Assembly: GCA_013416435.1 (NCBI GenBank)
Contig: JACCEN010000008.1
Location: 124,001-188,000 of the forward strand
DNA: 64,000 nucleotides
Origin: Alcaligenaceae bacterium
GTDB lineage: Bacteria > Pseudomonadota > Gammaproteobacteria > Burkholderiales > Burkholderiaceae_B
Direction of reading: 5' to 3'
Shown: positions 35,074-43,500 of the stretch, one piece after another
Layout of the letters: each line of letters opens with the position of its first letter
How positions within the stretch are numbered: position 1 is the stretch's first letter
Translations under genes and position numbers: made by a program
Notes under the pieces: generated by a model
Database searches by the model: none
What the model saw: only the letters and a program-made list of their open reading frames with translations
What the model was told of the DNA's origin: nothing

Positions 35074-35874
35074 TTACTTTTGGGTTGGCCGCACAACGCG
35101 GCGCAACAAATGCCAGGCCAGCCCGATGCAGACGATGATGGCAATGGCCATGAAGCCGAACCACTGTAGCGCGTATCCCCGGTTTTTGTCGGAGTCCAGC
35201 ATGGGGTCGGGCCACTCCCGCAGCAGCGGATCGGCCCCGGCTTCCTGGCCGGCGGTGGTCTGGGTCTGGGCAAGCACGGTCGGCAACAGAGTCAGACCGG
35301 TGGCGGCGGCATAATCGGACAAGTCCAGGTTCTGCAGCTTGGGCAAGGGTGTGGAAGCGTCGGGCAATCGCGTCGGCAGGCGCGTGGCTGGCTGTTCCGA
35401 CCAGGACCATAACTCGAATAGTCGGGGCACTCTGTCGAGAAGCTCGCCTTGAATGGTCTGTGTGCCTTCCGGAGCAGGAATGGGCACTTGGCTTTCACCA
35501 GGGCGCATCGGTCGCGGCATCCAGCCCCTGAGCACCAATACGGCGGCATGCGAAGGGCCGGCAAGCAGTAGCGGCGTGGCCACCCAGTAGCCAGGCTTGC
35601 CCTGATAATTCCGATTCTCGAGCAGCACGGTGAACTCATGCCGCCATGTCCCGGTGGCCTGGGCCGGACGCCAGGCCTGCAGAGCGGCGGAGGGGGTGTC
35701 CGCTTGCAATGCGAGAGGAAGCTGGGCCCGCCCTGTTTCCATGACCTGCTTCAGCGCATCGCGTTCCGAGGCGCGATTCAGCTGCCAGTTGCCCAGGCGC
35801 CCGAACACGACCGCCAGCAGCGCCATGAGGATCAGGGCGGCAAACAAGCGATAAGGAGTGTGTGGGCGGGCCAT
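35074..35874 (-). CDS. SURF1 family cytochrome oxidase biogenesis protein
   Basis: 266-residue inner-membrane protein with one helix at each end (RLFAALILMALLAVVFGRLGNWQ and FGFMAIAIIVCIGLAWHLL) and a large periplasmic domain. LGNWQLNRASERDAL and VLLENRNYQGKPGYWVATPLL are typical SURF1 motifs, and GWMPRP precedes the conserved core. SURF1 proteins help insert heme A into oxidase subunit I. Its start lies 34 bases from the divergent DUF2909 gene. Confidence 0.92.
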   Translation of the reverse strand: MARPHTPYRLFAALILMALLAVVFGRLGNWQLNRASERDALKQVMETGRAQLPLALQADTPSAALQAWRPAQATGTWRHEFTVLLENRNYQGKPGYWVATPLLLAGPSHAAVLVLRGWMPRPMRPGESQVPIPAPEGTQTIQGELLDRVPRLFELWSWSEQPATRLPTRLPDASTPLPKLQNLDLSDYAAATGLTLLPTVLAQTQTTAGQEAGADPLLREWPDPMLDSDKNRGYALQWFGFMAIAIIVCIGLAWHLLRRVVRPTQK

Positions 35875-35908
35875 GTCTGCAATAATTGAAGTTTAACGGG
35901 AGGCTTTC

Positions 35909-36115
35909 ATGCGTATTGTCGTTATCCTGGCTTTCTTGGGCATCATCGGAAGCCTGGCCTCCGCCCTTGTTTACCTGATGCGCGACAAAGGCGGCACCAA
36001 CCGGACGGTCAATGCATTGACCGTGCGTATCGGTCTGTCCATTGCCCTGTTTCTGTTCGTGCTGTTTGCCCATCATATGGGCTGGATACAAAGCACCGGC
36101 CTCGTTGCCCGCTGA
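35909..36115 (+). CDS. DUF2909 twin-transmembrane small protein
   Basis: 68 residues with two membrane helices (RIVVILAFLGIIGSLASALVYLM and RIGLSIALFLFVLFAHHMGWI) joined by a basic loop (RDKGGTNRTVNALTVR). It matches the DUF2909 family found in betaproteobacterial oxidase clusters. It is the only plus-strand gene of the cluster and sits back to back with surf1; a bidirectional terminator follows the stop by two bases. ATG 35909 is preceded by GGGAGGC. Function unknown, probably oxidase assembly or stability. Confidence 0.85.
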   Translation: MRIVVILAFLGIIGSLASALVYLMRDKGGTNRTVNALTVRIGLSIALFLFVLFAHHMGWIQSTGLVAR

Positions 36116-36117
36116 GC

Positions 36118-36177
36118 AAAAAAGCGCCCCCTTGAGGGGGCTGCATGTCGCAAACGCGGCAGGGAGCGCTTTTTTTT
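36118..36177. terminator. Bidirectional terminator between DUF2909 gene and ctaE
   Basis: Outer stem AAAAAAGCGC (36118-36127) with GCGCTTTTTT (from 36166), enclosing an inner hairpin CCCCC-TTGA-GGGGG (36127-36140). Runs of A on the left and T on the right allow termination in both directions for the convergent genes DUF2909 (+) and ctaE (-). Confidence 0.9.
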
Positions 36178-36193
36178 GGTGAAGCCGGCAGGC

Positions 36194-37069
36194 TTAGAAC
36201 CAGTAGACGAACAAATACAGGCCCAGCCACACCACGTCAACGAAGTGCCAGTACCACGCGGCGCCTTCGAAGCCGAAGTGGTGATCGGCGGTGAAGTGGC
36301 CTTTCATGAGCCTGAACAGGATGACGGTCAGGAAGGTGGCGCCCAGAATCACGTGAAAACCATGGAAGCCGGTGAGCATGTAGAACAGCGCGCCATAAGC
36401 GCCGGAGTCGAAGCGCAGGTTCAGGTCTTGATAGGCGTGCATGTATTCGTATGCCTGACAGCCCACGAAGGTGAAGCCCAGGATCACGGTCGCCGCCAGC
36501 CAGAAGATCGCCTTGCCGCGGTGATTGGCGCGCAGCGCGTGGTGCGAGATGGTCAGGGTAAGGCCAGAGCTGAGCAGCAGGGCGGTATTGATCGTGGGCA
36601 GCCAGAAGGGGCCTACGGTCTTGAACTCGGGCACGATGCCGGCAGGGCCGAAATTGGGCCAGGTGCCGCTGAAGTTCGGCCACAGCAAGGTCTGGTGATC
36701 CAGGTTGCTGAGCATGGGGGTGGTGAATTCCCGGGCATACCACAGCGAGCCGAAGAAGGCGCTGAAGAACATGACCTCGGAAAAGATGAACCAGGCCATG
36801 CTCCAGCGGTAGGAGTGGTCGACGCGCTGGCTGTTGATGCCCGCTTCCGACTCGCGTATGGCGTCGCCGAACCAGCCGTACAGCACGACGAACAAACAAA
36901 GTAAGCCGACCAGGACCATATAGAACCCGATCGTGGATCCATTGATCCACAGCGCCGCGCCCAGCAGCGTGATCAACAGGGACGCGCTGGCGCGTACCGG
37001 GTGTACTGAGTCGGCGGGCACGTAATAGTAGGGTGCCTCTTTACCCTGAGCTACGTGACTTGCACTCAT
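36194..37069 (-). CDS. ctaE: Cytochrome c oxidase subunit III
   Basis: 291-residue seven-helix subunit of the aa3 oxidase. Typical blocks: YYVPADSVHPVRASASLLITLLG... at the start (the segment VPADSVHPV is diagnostic), FIFSEVMFFSAFFGSLWYAREF, HHALRANHRGKAI, GCQAYEYMHA, GFHGFHVILGATFL and the C-terminal HFVDVVWLGLYLFVYW. Last of the structural genes on the minus strand, ending at the bidirectional terminator. Confidence 0.97.
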   Translation of the reverse strand: MSASHVAQGKEAPYYYVPADSVHPVRASASLLITLLGAALWINGSTIGFYMVLVGLLCLFVVLYGWFGDAIRESEAGINSQRVDHSYRWSMAWFIFSEVMFFSAFFGSLWYAREFTTPMLSNLDHQTLLWPNFSGTWPNFGPAGIVPEFKTVGPFWLPTINTALLLSSGLTLTISHHALRANHRGKAIFWLAATVILGFTFVGCQAYEYMHAYQDLNLRFDSGAYGALFYMLTGFHGFHVILGATFLTVILFRLMKGHFTADHHFGFEGAAWYWHFVDVVWLGLYLFVYWF

Positions 37070-37108
37070 GGTCTTCTCCTGCGATTTATCGAATTAATAG
37101 TAATTAGG

Positions 37109-37333
37109 TTACGTCAAATAGCCAGTGAACCAGCGCGCGATCATCACCAGTCCCACCACAAACACGATTGCGGCGATGATGCCGGCGATGATCAGGTGGA
37201 CCGGGTTAAGGCTGGAAATGTCATCGGCATATCCTTTGCCTTTGCGCACGCCGAAAAATCCCCAGGCAACGGCTTTCATTGTCTGGAAAAAATTAAGCTT
37301 GCGCCCGGCCAGTTCCTTGATGTCTTTCGTCAT
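37109..37333 (-). CDS. DUF2970 small membrane protein
   Basis: 74 residues with one C-terminal membrane helix (HLIIAGIIAAIVFVVGLVMIARW). The region NFFQTMKAVAWGFFGVRKGKGYADD is the DUF2970 signature. In related oxidase clusters it normally follows ctaG; here it follows the 38-residue assembly peptide directly. Role unknown, presumed oxidase assembly. Confidence 0.85.
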   Translation of the reverse strand: MTKDIKELAGRKLNFFQTMKAVAWGFFGVRKGKGYADDISSLNPVHLIIAGIIAAIVFVVGLVMIARWFTGYLT

Positions 37334-37335
37334 GG

Positions 37336-37452
37336 TCAGCCTCCCAGGCCCCCGACGCTGGCCCGCCAGAACGCCCAGGCAACCACCGCAACGACAACGA
37401 TGACGAGTGCGATGGCGGTATTGCGGTTCTTGCGGCGTTGCTCGGGAGTCAT
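37336..37452 (-). CDS. Cytochrome oxidase small assembly protein (38 residues)
   Basis: A short gene read directly from the sequence: ATG at 37452, TGA at 37336-37338. It encodes 38 residues starting MTPEQRRKNRNTAIALV, then a single Val/Ala-rich helix (VIVVVAVVAWAFW) and RASVGGLGG. The basic N-terminus and one helix match the small peptides that follow ctaD in Burkholderiales oxidase clusters. It fits exactly between ctaD (stop 37472) and the DUF2970 start (37333), with two bases left over. Confidence 0.85.
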   Translation of the reverse strand: MTPEQRRKNRNTAIALVIVVVAVVAWAFWRASVGGLGG

Positions 37453-37471
37453 TCTGGAAAAGCCTTGCTGA

Positions 37472-39070
37472 TTACTTGACAACAGGTGGTTCTACGAACG
37501 TATGGAACGGAGCGGGCGAAGGAACGGTCCATTCGAGGCCCGTCGCGCCTTCCCACGGCTTGGCCGGAGCCGGTTCGCCGCGCCCGTTCCAGGACTTCAG
37601 TGCAAGGTACAGGAAGATCAGCTGCGAGAATCCGAAGACGAAGGCGCCGATACTTGCGATTTCGTTGAAGTCCGTGAATTGGGCGGCGTAGTCGGCATAA
37701 CGGCGAGGCATGCCGGCCAGGCCCAGGAAGTGCATCGGGAAGAACGTGATGTTGAATGAAATCATGCTCAGCCAGAAGTGCCACTTGCCCAGCTTCTCGT
37801 CGTACATGCGGCCTGTCCATTTCGGCAGCCAGTAGTACGCGCCCGAATACATCCCGAACAGCGAACCCGCCACCATCACGTAGTGGAAGTGTGCAATGAC
37901 GTAGTACGTATCATGGACGGCGATGTCGATGGGAGCGACGGCAAGGATCAGCCCGGTGAAGCCGCCGATCGTGAACACGAAAATGAACCCGATGGCAAAC
38001 AGCATGGGTGTTTCGAAGGTCATGGAGCCGCGCCACATCGTGGCCACCCAGTTGAAGACCTTAACCCCGGTGGGGATGGAGATCAGCATGGTTGCGTACA
38101 TGAAGTACAGCTGTCCGGTGACGGGCATGCCCGTGGCGAACATGTGGTGCGCCCAGACCAGGAAGGAAAGGATGGCAATGGCGGCCGTGGCATAGACCAT
38201 CGATGCGTAGCCGAACAGCTGCTTGCGCGCGAATGCCGGCACCACGGCGGACACGATGCCGAAGGCCGGGAGGATCATGACGTAGACCTCGGGGTGGCCG
38301 AAGAACCAGAACACGTGCTGGTACAGGACCGGGTCGCCGCCGGCGGCCGCATTGAAGAAGCTGGTGCCGAAGTGGCGGTCGGTGAGCAGCATGGTGACGG
38401 CGGCAGCCAGGACCGGCATGATGGCCAGCAGCAGGTAGGCGGTGATCAGCCATGTCCAGCAGAACAGCGGCATTTTCATCAGCGTCATGCCGGGCGCGCG
38501 CATGTTCAGGATCGTCACGATGATGTTGATGGCACCCATGATGGACGACGCGCCGAGAATGTGCACGGCGAAGATGTTGAAGTCCATGCCGGGGCCCATT
38601 TGCAGCGACAGCGGCGCGTACATGGTCCAGCCTGCGGCGTTGGCGCCGCCCGGTACGAAAAAGGACACCGTGAACAGGATGGCGCCGATGGGCAACAGCC
38701 AGAAGCTGAAGTTGTTCATGCGGGCGAAAGCCATGTCGGACGCGCCGATCTGCAGGGGGATCATCCAGTTGGCGAAGCCCACGAACGCGGGCATGATCGC
38801 GCCGAAGATCATGATCAGCCCGTGCATGGTGGTGAACTGATTGAACAGTTCCGGCTGGAAGAACTGCAGGCCGGGGGAAAACAGTTCTGTACGGATCAAT
38901 AGCGCCAGCAGTCCGCCTTCGAGCAGCATGCAGAAGGAAAATATCAGGTACATCGTACCGATATCTTTGTGGTTGGTGGCGAAAAGCCAGCGGCGCCAGC
39001 CGTGTGGCTTGTGATCGTGGTCGTCGTGCCCGTGACTGGCAGGGACGTGGTCAGCAGTAACACTGCTCAT
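37472..39070 (-). CDS. ctaD: Cytochrome c oxidase subunit I
   Basis: 532-residue catalytic subunit of an aa3-type heme-copper oxidase. Heme a and binuclear-centre ligands are seen in TTMHGLIMIFGA (His), WFFGHPEVYVMILPAFG (CuB His-Tyr pair), LVWAHHMFATGM (two CuB His) and YYVIAHFHYVMVAGSLFG (heme a3/a His). PEVY...AFG with its Glu upstream marks an A1-type proton path. Twelve membrane helices. A His-rich N-terminus (HGHDDHDHKPHGW) may bind metal. Second gene of the ctaC-ctaD operon. Confidence 0.98.
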   Translation of the reverse strand: MSSVTADHVPASHGHDDHDHKPHGWRRWLFATNHKDIGTMYLIFSFCMLLEGGLLALLIRTELFSPGLQFFQPELFNQFTTMHGLIMIFGAIMPAFVGFANWMIPLQIGASDMAFARMNNFSFWLLPIGAILFTVSFFVPGGANAAGWTMYAPLSLQMGPGMDFNIFAVHILGASSIMGAINIIVTILNMRAPGMTLMKMPLFCWTWLITAYLLLAIMPVLAAAVTMLLTDRHFGTSFFNAAAGGDPVLYQHVFWFFGHPEVYVMILPAFGIVSAVVPAFARKQLFGYASMVYATAAIAILSFLVWAHHMFATGMPVTGQLYFMYATMLISIPTGVKVFNWVATMWRGSMTFETPMLFAIGFIFVFTIGGFTGLILAVAPIDIAVHDTYYVIAHFHYVMVAGSLFGMYSGAYYWLPKWTGRMYDEKLGKWHFWLSMISFNITFFPMHFLGLAGMPRRYADYAAQFTDFNEIASIGAFVFGFSQLIFLYLALKSWNGRGEPAPAKPWEGATGLEWTVPSPAPFHTFVEPPVVK

Positions 39071-39155
39071 GGTGGACTCCTTCCTACTCTACCGGACTGC
39101 TTGCAGGCAGTCCGGAAAAACACTTAGTGGGTTTACTTGCGCTTTTTCGTAAGTA

Positions 39156-40316
39156 TCAGCGCAGTGCCTTGACGTCAGCGGGTTGAACAACCGGATCCTG
39201 GCCCTTGCCGGCATTGCTCCAGGCATTGCGGGTGTAGGTGATGACCGCGGCGATCTCGACATCGTTCAGCTGATCGCGGAAGGCCGCCATCGCGGTGCCG
39301 GGATGGCCGTTGAGCACAGTGAGAATCTGGTCTTTCATGGGGCCCAGGACATACTTATCACTGCCATCCAGGGCAGGGAAGGTATTGGGCAAGCCCTTGC
39401 CATTGGCTTGGTGGCACGCCACACAGTTTGCAGCATACACCTTTTCGCCGCGTGCGAAGAGTTCGTCTTTGGTCCATTCCTTGTTGGGATCGTCGGCCGC
39501 CGCGGCAAGCGCTTTCTTCTGGTCGGCCGCCCATTTGTCGTAGTCCTCCTGCGAAACGACGTCGACCACGATGGGCATGAAGGCGTGATCCTTTCCGCAG
39601 AGTTCGGCGCACTGGCCGCGGTAGGTGCCGATCTTTTCGGCACGGAACCAGGTGTCGCGGAGGAAGCCCGGCATGGCGTCCTGCTTGACGCCGAACTCGG
39701 GCACCATCCAGGAGTGGATGACGTCGTTGGCAGTCAGGACGATGCGTACTTTTTTATTGACGGGCACCACGAGCGGATTGTCGACTTCCATGAGATAGAG
39801 GTCGGAGCGCGGGGCCTGGCCGGTGATCTGCTCGCGTGGAGTGCTGAGGTTGGAGAGGAACTTGACGCCCTGGGCGGGACCGTCGACATATTCATAGCCC
39901 CACTTCCACTGGTAGCCGGTGACCTTGACGGTCAGGTCGGAACTGGAAGTATCTTTCATGGCCACGACGGTGCGGGTCGCGGGCAGCGCCATGCCGATGA
40001 CAATGAGAAAGGGGATGACCGTCCAGGCGATTTCCACGCCCACGTGCTCGTGGAATTTGGCGGGAATCGCGCCGCGTGATTTTCGGTGCGTGAAAATGGA
40101 GTAGAACATTACCCCGAACACGCCCACGAAAATGACCGCACAGATAATGAGCATCATCCAGTGTATCCACATGATGTCCTGCGCGATCTTGGTCACCCCC
40201 TCCGGCAGATTGAGTTGGTTGACCCGTGGGCCTCCTGGCATATCCTTTACCTGGGCACTTACCGCGCCTGCGAACAGCAGGGCGCCAGCACCCAGTATCC
40301 CTCTCACCTTCTTCAT
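39156..40316 (-). CDS. ctaC: Cytochrome c oxidase subunit II with C-terminal cytochrome c domain
   Basis: 386-residue subunit: signal peptide (GILGAGALLFAGAVSAQ), two membrane helices, and a periplasmic cupredoxin with CuA ligands CAELCGKDHAFM plus the upstream His in VIHSWMVPEFGV. The aromatic electron-entry patch is GYQWKWGYEY. A fused cytochrome c follows, with heme motif CVACH near residue 297, making a caa3-type subunit. Axial Met probably in GPMKDQ. Promoter presumably in 40317-40588, a 272-base divergent gap shared with the Nudix gene. Confidence 0.97.
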   Translation of the reverse strand: MKKVRGILGAGALLFAGAVSAQVKDMPGGPRVNQLNLPEGVTKIAQDIMWIHWMMLIICAVIFVGVFGVMFYSIFTHRKSRGAIPAKFHEHVGVEIAWTVIPFLIVIGMALPATRTVVAMKDTSSSDLTVKVTGYQWKWGYEYVDGPAQGVKFLSNLSTPREQITGQAPRSDLYLMEVDNPLVVPVNKKVRIVLTANDVIHSWMVPEFGVKQDAMPGFLRDTWFRAEKIGTYRGQCAELCGKDHAFMPIVVDVVSQEDYDKWAADQKKALAAAADDPNKEWTKDELFARGEKVYAANCVACHQANGKGLPNTFPALDGSDKYVLGPMKDQILTVLNGHPGTAMAAFRDQLNDVEIAAVITYTRNAWSNAGKGQDPVVQPADVKALR

Positions 40317-40588
40317 GCTGACCTCTAAATACGTTGCCCAGGGGCCAAACGTTGATTCTGGTCAAATAACCATGGCGAAATAACGTTCGGTGGGCACAAA
40401 ATTATTGGATGGCAGGCTTAAAATGTTAACGTAGCGGACTACCTGCTCAATTTACCTATAGTGTCCCGCGGAATTATAGCGAACATGAGCTGACCGTGGG
40501 TTTAATGCCCATGAAGCCATTGCTGCCAGTAGGCGCGTTCCTCGAATCCGGCGCGAGGGCCGGCGGGCTTTGCACTACAATTATCGGC
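40317..40588. other. Divergent intergenic region between ctaC and the Nudix gene
   Basis: 272 bases, more AT-rich than its surroundings near 40370-40480 (aaaattattggatggcaggcttaaaatgttaacg and ttatagcgaacatg), so it probably carries the ctaC promoter on the minus strand and that of the Nudix gene on the plus strand. I could not fix exact boxes. In-frame codons upstream of the Nudix ATG at 40589 extend to 40496 but look non-coding. Confidence 0.5.
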
Positions 40589-41422
40589 ATGAAAGACGCC
40601 CCCGCTTCCGAGCTTGCGCCCCAGCTGGCCATGCGCAAGAACCAGCTTGCTAAACGCATTCAGCAATTGCCGCCCACCGGGTCGCGGCCGTTGACCGTAT
40701 CGGGGCGAGTGTCGGGCTGGATCACCCAAACAGCCACCCTCCATGCCGACGGCTTGCCCGGCATCCATGTCGAGGACGAAGCGGTGCATCTCACGGCCGC
40801 CCCCCAGCAGCGCATGTCTTTGCCCAGCGTTTTCGAAAGGCTTGCCTTTACCCTGCGCGATGCAGGCTGCCTGCGAGGCTGGCGCAATGAACTCCTGGAT
40901 GTCTACGGCGAAGGCAAGCGGCTTTCCGTGATCGAGCGCGCCGCGGTGCGGCCTCTTGGCCTGCTGACCAAGGCCGTGCACTTGAATGCCTGGTCGCCCG
41001 GCGGCGGCCTTTGGGTGGCACGCCGCTCGCTGACCAAATCCACCGACCCGGGCATGTGGGATACGCTTGTCGGGGGGCTTGCCGGGGCAGGGGAAAACCT
41101 TGATACTTCATTGTTGCGGGAAAGCAACGAGGAAGCCGGCCTGGAACCGCAGGATATCTGTTCACGTACGCCGCTGCGCACCATATTGCGCATGCACAGG
41201 CGATTGCCCGAAGGCTATCAGGTCGAAGATGTGCTGGTCAGCGACGTGGTGCTTGCGGAATCGGTCGTGCCCCGCAATCTGGACGGCGAAGTCAGTGAAA
41301 TCAAGCTCGTATCGCTGGCAGACCTGTGGTCCATGGTCGAAGCCGGCGAATTCACACGCGAGGCCGAGCTCGTGATTCTCGAAGGGCTGGAACGGCGCAT
41401 GCAAGAGGACCAAGTTCCATAA
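40589..41422 (+). CDS. Nudix hydrolase with N-terminal DUF4743-like domain
   Basis: 277-residue protein. The N-terminal half (RKNQLAKRIQQLP to LLDVYGEGKR) resembles DUF4743, and the C-terminal half has a Nudix box, GLAGAGENLDTSLLRESNEEAG, carrying the Gx5E and REx2EE elements. Fungal and plant relatives are thiamine-diphosphate-like or NDP hydrolases, so it may clean up damaged cofactors. ATG at 40589 is preferred because the frame upstream lacks family similarity. 50 bases before phaM, probably co-transcribed with it and glmU. Confidence 0.82.
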   Translation: MKDAPASELAPQLAMRKNQLAKRIQQLPPTGSRPLTVSGRVSGWITQTATLHADGLPGIHVEDEAVHLTAAPQQRMSLPSVFERLAFTLRDAGCLRGWRNELLDVYGEGKRLSVIERAAVRPLGLLTKAVHLNAWSPGGGLWVARRSLTKSTDPGMWDTLVGGLAGAGENLDTSLLRESNEEAGLEPQDICSRTPLRTILRMHRRLPEGYQVEDVLVSDVVLAESVVPRNLDGEVSEIKLVSLADLWSMVEAGEFTREAELVILEGLERRMQEDQVP

Positions 41423-41472
41423 AGCATCCAGCCTCTGACCTCTGACCAACACCATGCATCAAAGGACATCAT

Positions 41473-42096
41473 ATGGCGACTCAATCACATAACCCTTTCG
41501 TGCTACCGGGCTTTGGCCAAGGCGGCGACCTATCGCAGAACCCGCTCATGGCCAGCATGGAAATGATGCGGCAAGCCTGGCAAGGGCTGGCCGACGCCGG
41601 CAGCTTCGACGCCGCCAAGATCACGCCCACCATGTCACTCGAAGAGTTCGATCGCCGCATCAGCGATCTCCGTGCCGTGGAAAACTGGCTGCGCATGAAC
41701 CTGTCGATGCTGTCCAGCACCATTCAGGGCCTCGAGGTCCAGCGCGCCACCATTGCCACGCTCAAGTCCTTCGTCTCGGGAGCCGGCGCCGGCATGGCGG
41801 CGGCCTCGGCCGCCATGCCGACCGGCGCGGCGGCGCCCCAAGCCGAAGGGGTGGACGCTTACACGGCCCAGGCCACGGCCGCGGCGCAAGGGTGGTGGGA
41901 CATGCTCCAGCAACAGTTCGATGCGCTGGCGGCCGCCACCAGCGCCACACTGCAAGGAGCCGAGGCGATGCGCACGGCAGCCCAGGGGATGGCCGGCGAA
42001 CCCGACGCGCCGCCGGCGGCCAAGACTGCGCCGCGTGCAGCCGCAAAGAAAACCGCGTCCAGGAAGCCTCGGGCGTCGACACCAAAATCCAAGTAA
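41473..42096 (+). CDS. phaM: PhaM-type polyhydroxyalkanoate granule regulatory protein
   Basis: 207 residues. The N-terminal MATQSHNPFVLPGFGQGG...NPLMASMEMMRQAW region, the SLEEFDRRISDLRAVENWL segment and NLSMLSSTIQGLEVQRATIATL are the conserved PhaM core. The C-terminus is a Lys/Ala/Pro tail (APRAAAKKTASRKPRAS) like histone H1, used by PhaM to tether PHA granules to the nucleoid. PhaM also activates PHA synthase PhaC in Cupriavidus. No pha synthesis genes are in the window. It stands 24 bases before glmU. Good AAGGA Shine-Dalgarno before ATG 41473. Confidence 0.87.
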   Translation: MATQSHNPFVLPGFGQGGDLSQNPLMASMEMMRQAWQGLADAGSFDAAKITPTMSLEEFDRRISDLRAVENWLRMNLSMLSSTIQGLEVQRATIATLKSFVSGAGAGMAAASAAMPTGAAAPQAEGVDAYTAQATAAAQGWWDMLQQQFDALAAATSATLQGAEAMRTAAQGMAGEPDAPPAAKTAPRAAAKKTASRKPRASTPKSK

Positions 42097-42120
42097 AGAA
42101 AGTCTATCAAGAAACCATTT

Positions 42121-43500
42121 ATGTTGAATATCGTCATTCTGGCCGCCGGCCTGGGCAAGCGCATGCAGTCCGATCTGCCCAAAGTCCTGCATCCCATTGC
42201 CGGGAAACCCATGCTGGCGCATGTCCTCGATAATGCCCGCAAGCTGCAGCCCGCACGTATCGTCGTGGTGGTCGGGCATGGGGCTGACCAGGTCAAGGCG
42301 GCTTTCCATGGCCAGCCTGACCTGGAGTTCGCGCTTCAAAGCCCGCAGAAGGGCACCGGCCATGCCGTCCAGCAGGCGGCACCCCTGTTGCTGGACGACG
42401 GCGCGCCCGGCAACGCGACACTGGTACTGTATGGCGATGTGCCCCTTGTCCAGGCCGATACGCTTCAGCGCCTGCTGGACGCGCGCGCGGGCGGCATGGC
42501 CATCCTTACCGAGCGTCTCGAAGATCCCTCCGGCTATGGGCGCATCGTGCGCAACGAGCGCGGCGACGTCCAGCGCATCGTCGAGCATAAAGACGCCAAT
42601 GCCGCCGAACTGGCCGTCACCGAAGTGAACACCGGTATATTGGTCGCGCCCACCGCCCGGTTGAAGGGCTGGCTGGAGCGCATCGACAACAACAATGCTC
42701 AGGGTGAGTACTACCTCACCGACGTCATCGGTCTTTCCGTGGCCGACCAGCTGCCCGTCCACGCCGCCCATCCTACGGCCGCCTGGGAAACGCTGGGCGT
42801 CAACAGCCGCCTGCAGCAAGCTCAACTGGAACGGCATTGGCAGTCCCAGCAGGCCCGCGGGCTGCTCGAGCAAGGCGTCACGCTCGCCGATCCCGCGCGC
42901 TTCGACCTGCGCGGTACGCTCTCCTGCGGGCGCGACGTCTTCATCGACGTCGGCTGTGTTTTCGAGGGGCATGTCGAGCTTGCTGACGGCGTGCGCGTCG
43001 GGCCGCACTGCGTAATCCGTGATTCCGCCATCGGGCCGAACACCCAGATCGAGGCCTATAGCCATATCCAGGAAGCGCAGGTGGCGAACGATGCCCGGAT
43101 CGGGCCATACGCCCGCCTGCGTCCGGGCGCTGATATCGGCGGCGAGGCCCACGTCGGCAACTTCGTCGAAATCAAGAAAAGCGTCCTGGGCCAGGGTTCG
43201 AAAGCCAATCACCTGGCGTATATCGGGGACGCGCAGATAGGCGCCCGCGTGAATATCGGGGCGGGCACCATTACCTGCAACTACGACGGCGTCAATAAGC
43301 ACCAGACCATCATCGAGGACGATGCCTTCATCGGGTCGGATTCCCAGCTCGTGGCGCCGGTGCGAGTCGGCAAGGGCGCCACCCTGGGTGCCGGCACGAC
43401 CTTGACTCGCGACGCGCCGGCCAACCAGCTCACTCTTTCTCGCAGCAATCAGAAAACCATCGAATCCTGGAAACGGCCCGTCAAGAAATCGCAGGCATGA
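42121..43500 (+). CDS. glmU: Bifunctional UDP-N-acetylglucosamine pyrophosphorylase / glucosamine-1-phosphate acetyltransferase
   Basis: 459-residue cytoplasmic enzyme making UDP-GlcNAc for peptidoglycan and LPS. N-terminal uridyltransferase: [49 protein letters not shown]-terminal left-handed beta-helix acetyltransferase: [31 protein letters not shown] and [17 protein letters not shown]. Length is typical. Its stop overlaps the following MFS gene by four bases. GlmS, which makes its substrate precursor, is encoded about 9 kb further along. Confidence 0.98.
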   Translation: MLNIVILAAGLGKRMQSDLPKVLHPIAGKPMLAHVLDNARKLQPARIVVVVGHGADQVKAAFHGQPDLEFALQSPQKGTGHAVQQAAPLLLDDGAPGNATLVLYGDVPLVQADTLQRLLDARAGGMAILTERLEDPSGYGRIVRNERGDVQRIVEHKDANAAELAVTEVNTGILVAPTARLKGWLERIDNNNAQGEYYLTDVIGLSVADQLPVHAAHPTAAWETLGVNSRLQQAQLERHWQSQQARGLLEQGVTLADPARFDLRGTLSCGRDVFIDVGCVFEGHVELADGVRVGPHCVIRDSAIGPNTQIEAYSHIQEAQVANDARIGPYARLRPGADIGGEAHVGNFVEIKKSVLGQGSKANHLAYIGDAQIGARVNIGAGTITCNYDGVNKHQTIIEDDAFIGSDSQLVAPVRVGKGATLGAGTTLTRDAPANQLTLSRSNQKTIESWKRPVKKSQA

